Shown piece by piece: positions 62,088-64,000 of a stretch of DNA of 64,000 nucleotides. Made by a program: the position numbers and the translations under genes. How positions within the stretch are numbered: position 1 is the stretch's first letter; each line of letters opens with the position of its first letter. The DNA lies in NCBI GenBank assembly GCA_033720855.1, contig JAWWBR010000002.1, positions 10,358 through 74,357 on the forward strand. Reading direction: 5' to 3'. The notes beneath the pieces are model-generated. The model worked only from the letters and a program-made list of their open reading frames with translations. It was not told where the DNA came from and made no database searches. This DNA comes from SMXQ01 sp033720855 (GTDB taxonomy: Bacteria; Pseudomonadota; Alphaproteobacteria; SMXQ01).

Positions 62088-63530
62088 TTATTTGGGAATA
62101 TTCTCCGACTTCTTGCAGGGCTGTATTTTATAACCCTTGAATTCTGGTGGCAGCTTCGTCTCGTGATCTCCGCAGGCTTTATGCAGTTGTCTTTTCGTTA
62201 GATTGAGAGAGGCTCCCAAGTTCGCACCGGAGAGATTGGTGTTGGGCAATCTACTGAATACGGTCCCAAAACGGACACCTCGAAGGTCGGCCCGCCAAAG
62301 GACCGCGCCCCGGAGGTCGGCGCTCTCAAGGTTAGCGCCCTGGAGGCTGGTCTCTTGGAGATTTGCACCCCTAAGGCGAGCTCTTGCGAGGTGGGCCCGT
62401 TGGAGCTTGGCACCTTGGAGGTCAGCGTCACGGAGGTCGGCATTCACGAGATACGCACCCCGTAGATCGGCATTTTTAAGTTGGGTTTCTCGCAGTGCGG
62501 CGTGCCCGAGACGGGCACCTCGGAGGTCGGCATCGTTGAGGTCCGCTTTCGAAAGAAATGCATTGGTGGCATTTGCGTAGCGCAAATCTGCCGCCCGAAG
62601 CTGTGCACCCTTTACCTGCGCCAATTCTGCCCGAGCTTTTTCAAGAAGACTCTTGTCTAGCTTATTTTTATCGCGCGCAGAGAGGCCGGTCCAACCCGTG
62701 GGCTTGGTAGAAACATCTCTCAGAGCAACATCGGCATAGGTCCTATAGCCCACGCTGTTGAAGGCATAAGGCACCCAGGTCGCCGGGTCGTTCCATCTGC
62801 CGACAATGCCCGCCAAGTTCCGTTCGACCTTTCCTTCGATTGCGCCGCAGGAGACTACTACAGATCCGATGGCAACCAATATGAGCGACAAAACGAATAT
62901 AGATTTCAAGGGAGAAAGATAGACGGCACCTTCCCACACTGGCGCCGGACCCGTTTCGCGCCTGGTCAAGCCACGAAGCTTGGCGCGCATCCGCCGATAG
63001 AAGATCACAGCGACGGCGATCGCAAGCCAGAGGACAGAAATCTGTAAACTCGTCCCGAACCAATCGTGGCGCGGGAGATACCGTCCCCAAAAGAGTAAGA
63101 CCGTTGTTGGAACGATCAACCAAGCCAGAGCGATCGTGGTCCAGTTCTCCACGCGGGTAAGCAGGGTGCGGTCGTCCTTCAGGCCTTTGAAATGTCCCCG
63201 CACGAGCCCGCCCATAAGCCAAGGGTAGACCCTCTTATCCAGGGGGCGCCCATCCGGAAACACGGCAGGTAATTCCGACAGCCCTGTCCAAAGCCGTTGC
63301 AGGTACAGGTGCAGATAGAGGTAGACTCCGAGCAGGAGGATCGGCGCAACCCAATAGAATCCCGCAATCGGAATCTCGGTGCCGATGATCGGTAGCGGCG
63401 AGGACGCCGAGTTTGTGAGCAGACGTGCGTCCGTCGTCGTGGCAATCGTCAGCCACGAGTAGACACAACCAACAAGTAAACCGATAAAAATCGGGCGCGC
63501 AATTCGGGATATTTCTTCTGCTCGCGCCAA
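62088..63530 (-). CDS. Pentapeptide-repeat membrane protein, C-terminal part of an interrupted gene
   Basis: About 480 residues. A membrane part has several hydrophobic segments (about 14-30, 50-75, 130-150, 165-180, 213-230), with CVYSWLTIATTTD and LPIIGTEIPIAGFYWVAP. A C-terminal stretch (about 300-430) follows the pentapeptide pattern A-(D/N)-L-x-x (ADLRGARLGHAALRE). The listed start is a TTG and poorly supported. Reading upstream in the same frame reaches a single TAG at 63561-63563 and then another pentapeptide-repeat domain, so this is best seen as the second part of one gene. Whether it is translated alone is uncertain. Confidence 0.7.
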   Translation of the reverse strand: MARAEEISRIARPIFIGLLVGCVYSWLTIATTTDARLLTNSASSPLPIIGTEIPIAGFYWVAPILLLGVYLYLHLYLQRLWTGLSELPAVFPDGRPLDKRVYPWLMGGLVRGHFKGLKDDRTLLTRVENWTTIALAWLIVPTTVLLFWGRYLPRHDWFGTSLQISVLWLAIAVAVIFYRRMRAKLRGLTRRETGPAPVWEGAVYLSPLKSIFVLSLILVAIGSVVVSCGAIEGKVERNLAGIVGRWNDPATWVPYAFNSVGYRTYADVALRDVSTKPTGWTGLSARDKNKLDKSLLEKARAELAQVKGAQLRAADLRYANATNAFLSKADLNDADLRGARLGHAALRETQLKNADLRGAYLVNADLRDADLQGAKLQRAHLARARLRGANLQETSLQGANLESADLRGAVLWRADLRGVRFGTVFSRLPNTNLSGANLGASLNLTKRQLHKACGDHETKLPPEFKGYKIQPCKKSENIPK

Positions 63531-63560
63531 GCCATCGAACGCGGCAATGTCCCTCGGTAG

Positions 63561-63563
63561 CTA
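63561..63563 (-). other. In-frame amber codon joining the two pentapeptide-repeat parts
   Basis: TAG on the minus strand lies 33 bases, an exact multiple of three, before the TTG at 63530. The in-frame linker reads LPRDIAAFDG and continues smoothly into the membrane part, with no other stop. A single base change from AAG, CAG or GAG would restore one long protein. Confidence 0.75.
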
Positions 63564-64000
63564 GGCGTTAGAAAGATCCGCACCGGCTAGCTTGTCCGCG
63601 AGGAGACCGGTGACGTGGCCAAGCTGGCCATCTCTAAGATCGGCATCGTACAGATCGGCATCCGTAAGATTGGCCGCCAGCCATTCGCCCGTCGCCTGTT
63701 CCTGATCATTCTTGATCGATTCTTCGAACGTCGCGTAAGACAGATTGGCATCCTGAAGCCTGGCGCCCTCCAGATCGGCCCCCTGAAGCCTCGCCCTATG
63801 GAGCAAGGCACCCCGAAGATCCGCCTCAAAAAGGCGTGCCTCGGTTAGATCGGCGTGTTGGAGCCTGGCCCGTCGCAGATCACTTTGCCGAAAGTTCGTC
63901 CCCCGGAGATAGATCCCCCTCAGGTCGGCTTGCTGCCCCGAGGCGCCGTTCGTCTCAAGCCAGCGCCCGTGTCTTTCGAGGATTTGATCGAGCTCTTCAC
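63561..64000 (-). CDS. Pentapeptide-repeat N-terminal part, truncated by in-frame TAG and by the window edge
   Basis: Reading from the right edge gives LDQILERHGRWLETNGASGQ, a helical N-terminal segment usual for this group, then repeats such as ADLRGIYLRGTNFRQSDLRR, ADLTEARLFEADLRG and ANLTDADLYDADLRD. The frame stops at TAG (63561-63563) right after GADLSNA, in phase with the following membrane protein. Only the first few residues should be missing beyond the window. The repeats fold into a right-handed beta-helix. Role unknown. Confidence 0.72.
   Translation of the reverse strand, partial: EELDQILERHGRWLETNGASGQQADLRGIYLRGTNFRQSDLRRARLQHADLTEARLFEADLRGALLHRARLQGADLEGARLQDANLSYATFEESIKNDQEQATGEWLAANLTDADLYDADLRDGQLGHVTGLLADKLAGADLSNA

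Overview
The window looks like chromosomal DNA of a GC-rich alphaproteobacterium, probably of the Rhodospirillales type. This rests on three things: the recG | sdhE-mfd arrangement at the left, the rlpA - D-Ala-D-Ala carboxypeptidase - tmk - holB - metG run at the right, and the abundance of tripartite-tricarboxylate (TctC/Bug) binding proteins. It is a call from gene order and protein style, not from a database search. There is no CRISPR array, prophage, insertion sequence or rRNA. One tRNA-Ser(UGA) is present at 45.4 kb.

Layout. 0-6.5 kb: DNA repair and housekeeping (recG, sdhE, mfd, a FrnE-type DsbA protein, a DUF123 GIY-YIG protein). 6.6-9.1 kb: a secreted protein of unknown function with a repetitive acidic tail. 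9.1-15.9 kb: a compact set of phosphate-flavoured genes. It holds a phytase-like secreted protein, a PhnD-type binding protein paired with an orphan histidine kinase, and an operon of DUF4956, a VTC polyphosphate-polymerase domain and a histidine-acid-phosphatase homologue whose active-site signature is altered. I consider this the most interesting region.

16-36 kb: an accessory catabolic and transport region. It contains a two-domain VOC protein coupled to an M29/NicX-like metalloprotein, an M20 peptidase, a tctABC transporter, a crotonase lacking both canonical glutamates, a class III CoA-transferase, a dienoyl-CoA-reductase-like SDR, an FkbM methyltransferase, a dienelactone hydrolase, an MFS permease, an FAH-family enzyme and an LVIVD propeller protein. 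Two further TctC-type binding proteins have no membrane partner of their own. Together the genes suggest uptake and CoA-dependent or ring-cleaving breakdown of small organic acids, but no single pathway can be named. 35.5-41 kb: an AfuABC/PotABCD-like ABC transporter (ATPase, fused permease, binding protein) next to an outer-membrane barrel protein.

41-55 kb: a secreted Fn3-like protein, a membrane-anchored LuxR regulator, a TPR-sulfotransferase, the tRNA, an SPFH/NfeD pair, a PAS-HD-GYP protein, AsmA, a YciI/amidohydrolase pair, and two lytic transglycosylase-type proteins (MltB and RlpA). 55-60 kb: cell-wall and replication/translation housekeeping. 60-62 kb: a fourth TctC-type protein with a lysine-rich tail, and a second FAH enzyme. 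62-64 kb: a less GC-rich pentapeptide-repeat membrane protein whose reading frame is broken by one in-frame TAG and which runs off the right edge.

Two cross-cutting observations stand out. Two of the four TctC-type binding proteins share an extra C-terminal domain with a conserved two-cysteine pattern. The DUF4956/VTC/altered-phosphatase/sensor cluster may be a polyphosphate- or phosphoester-responsive system.
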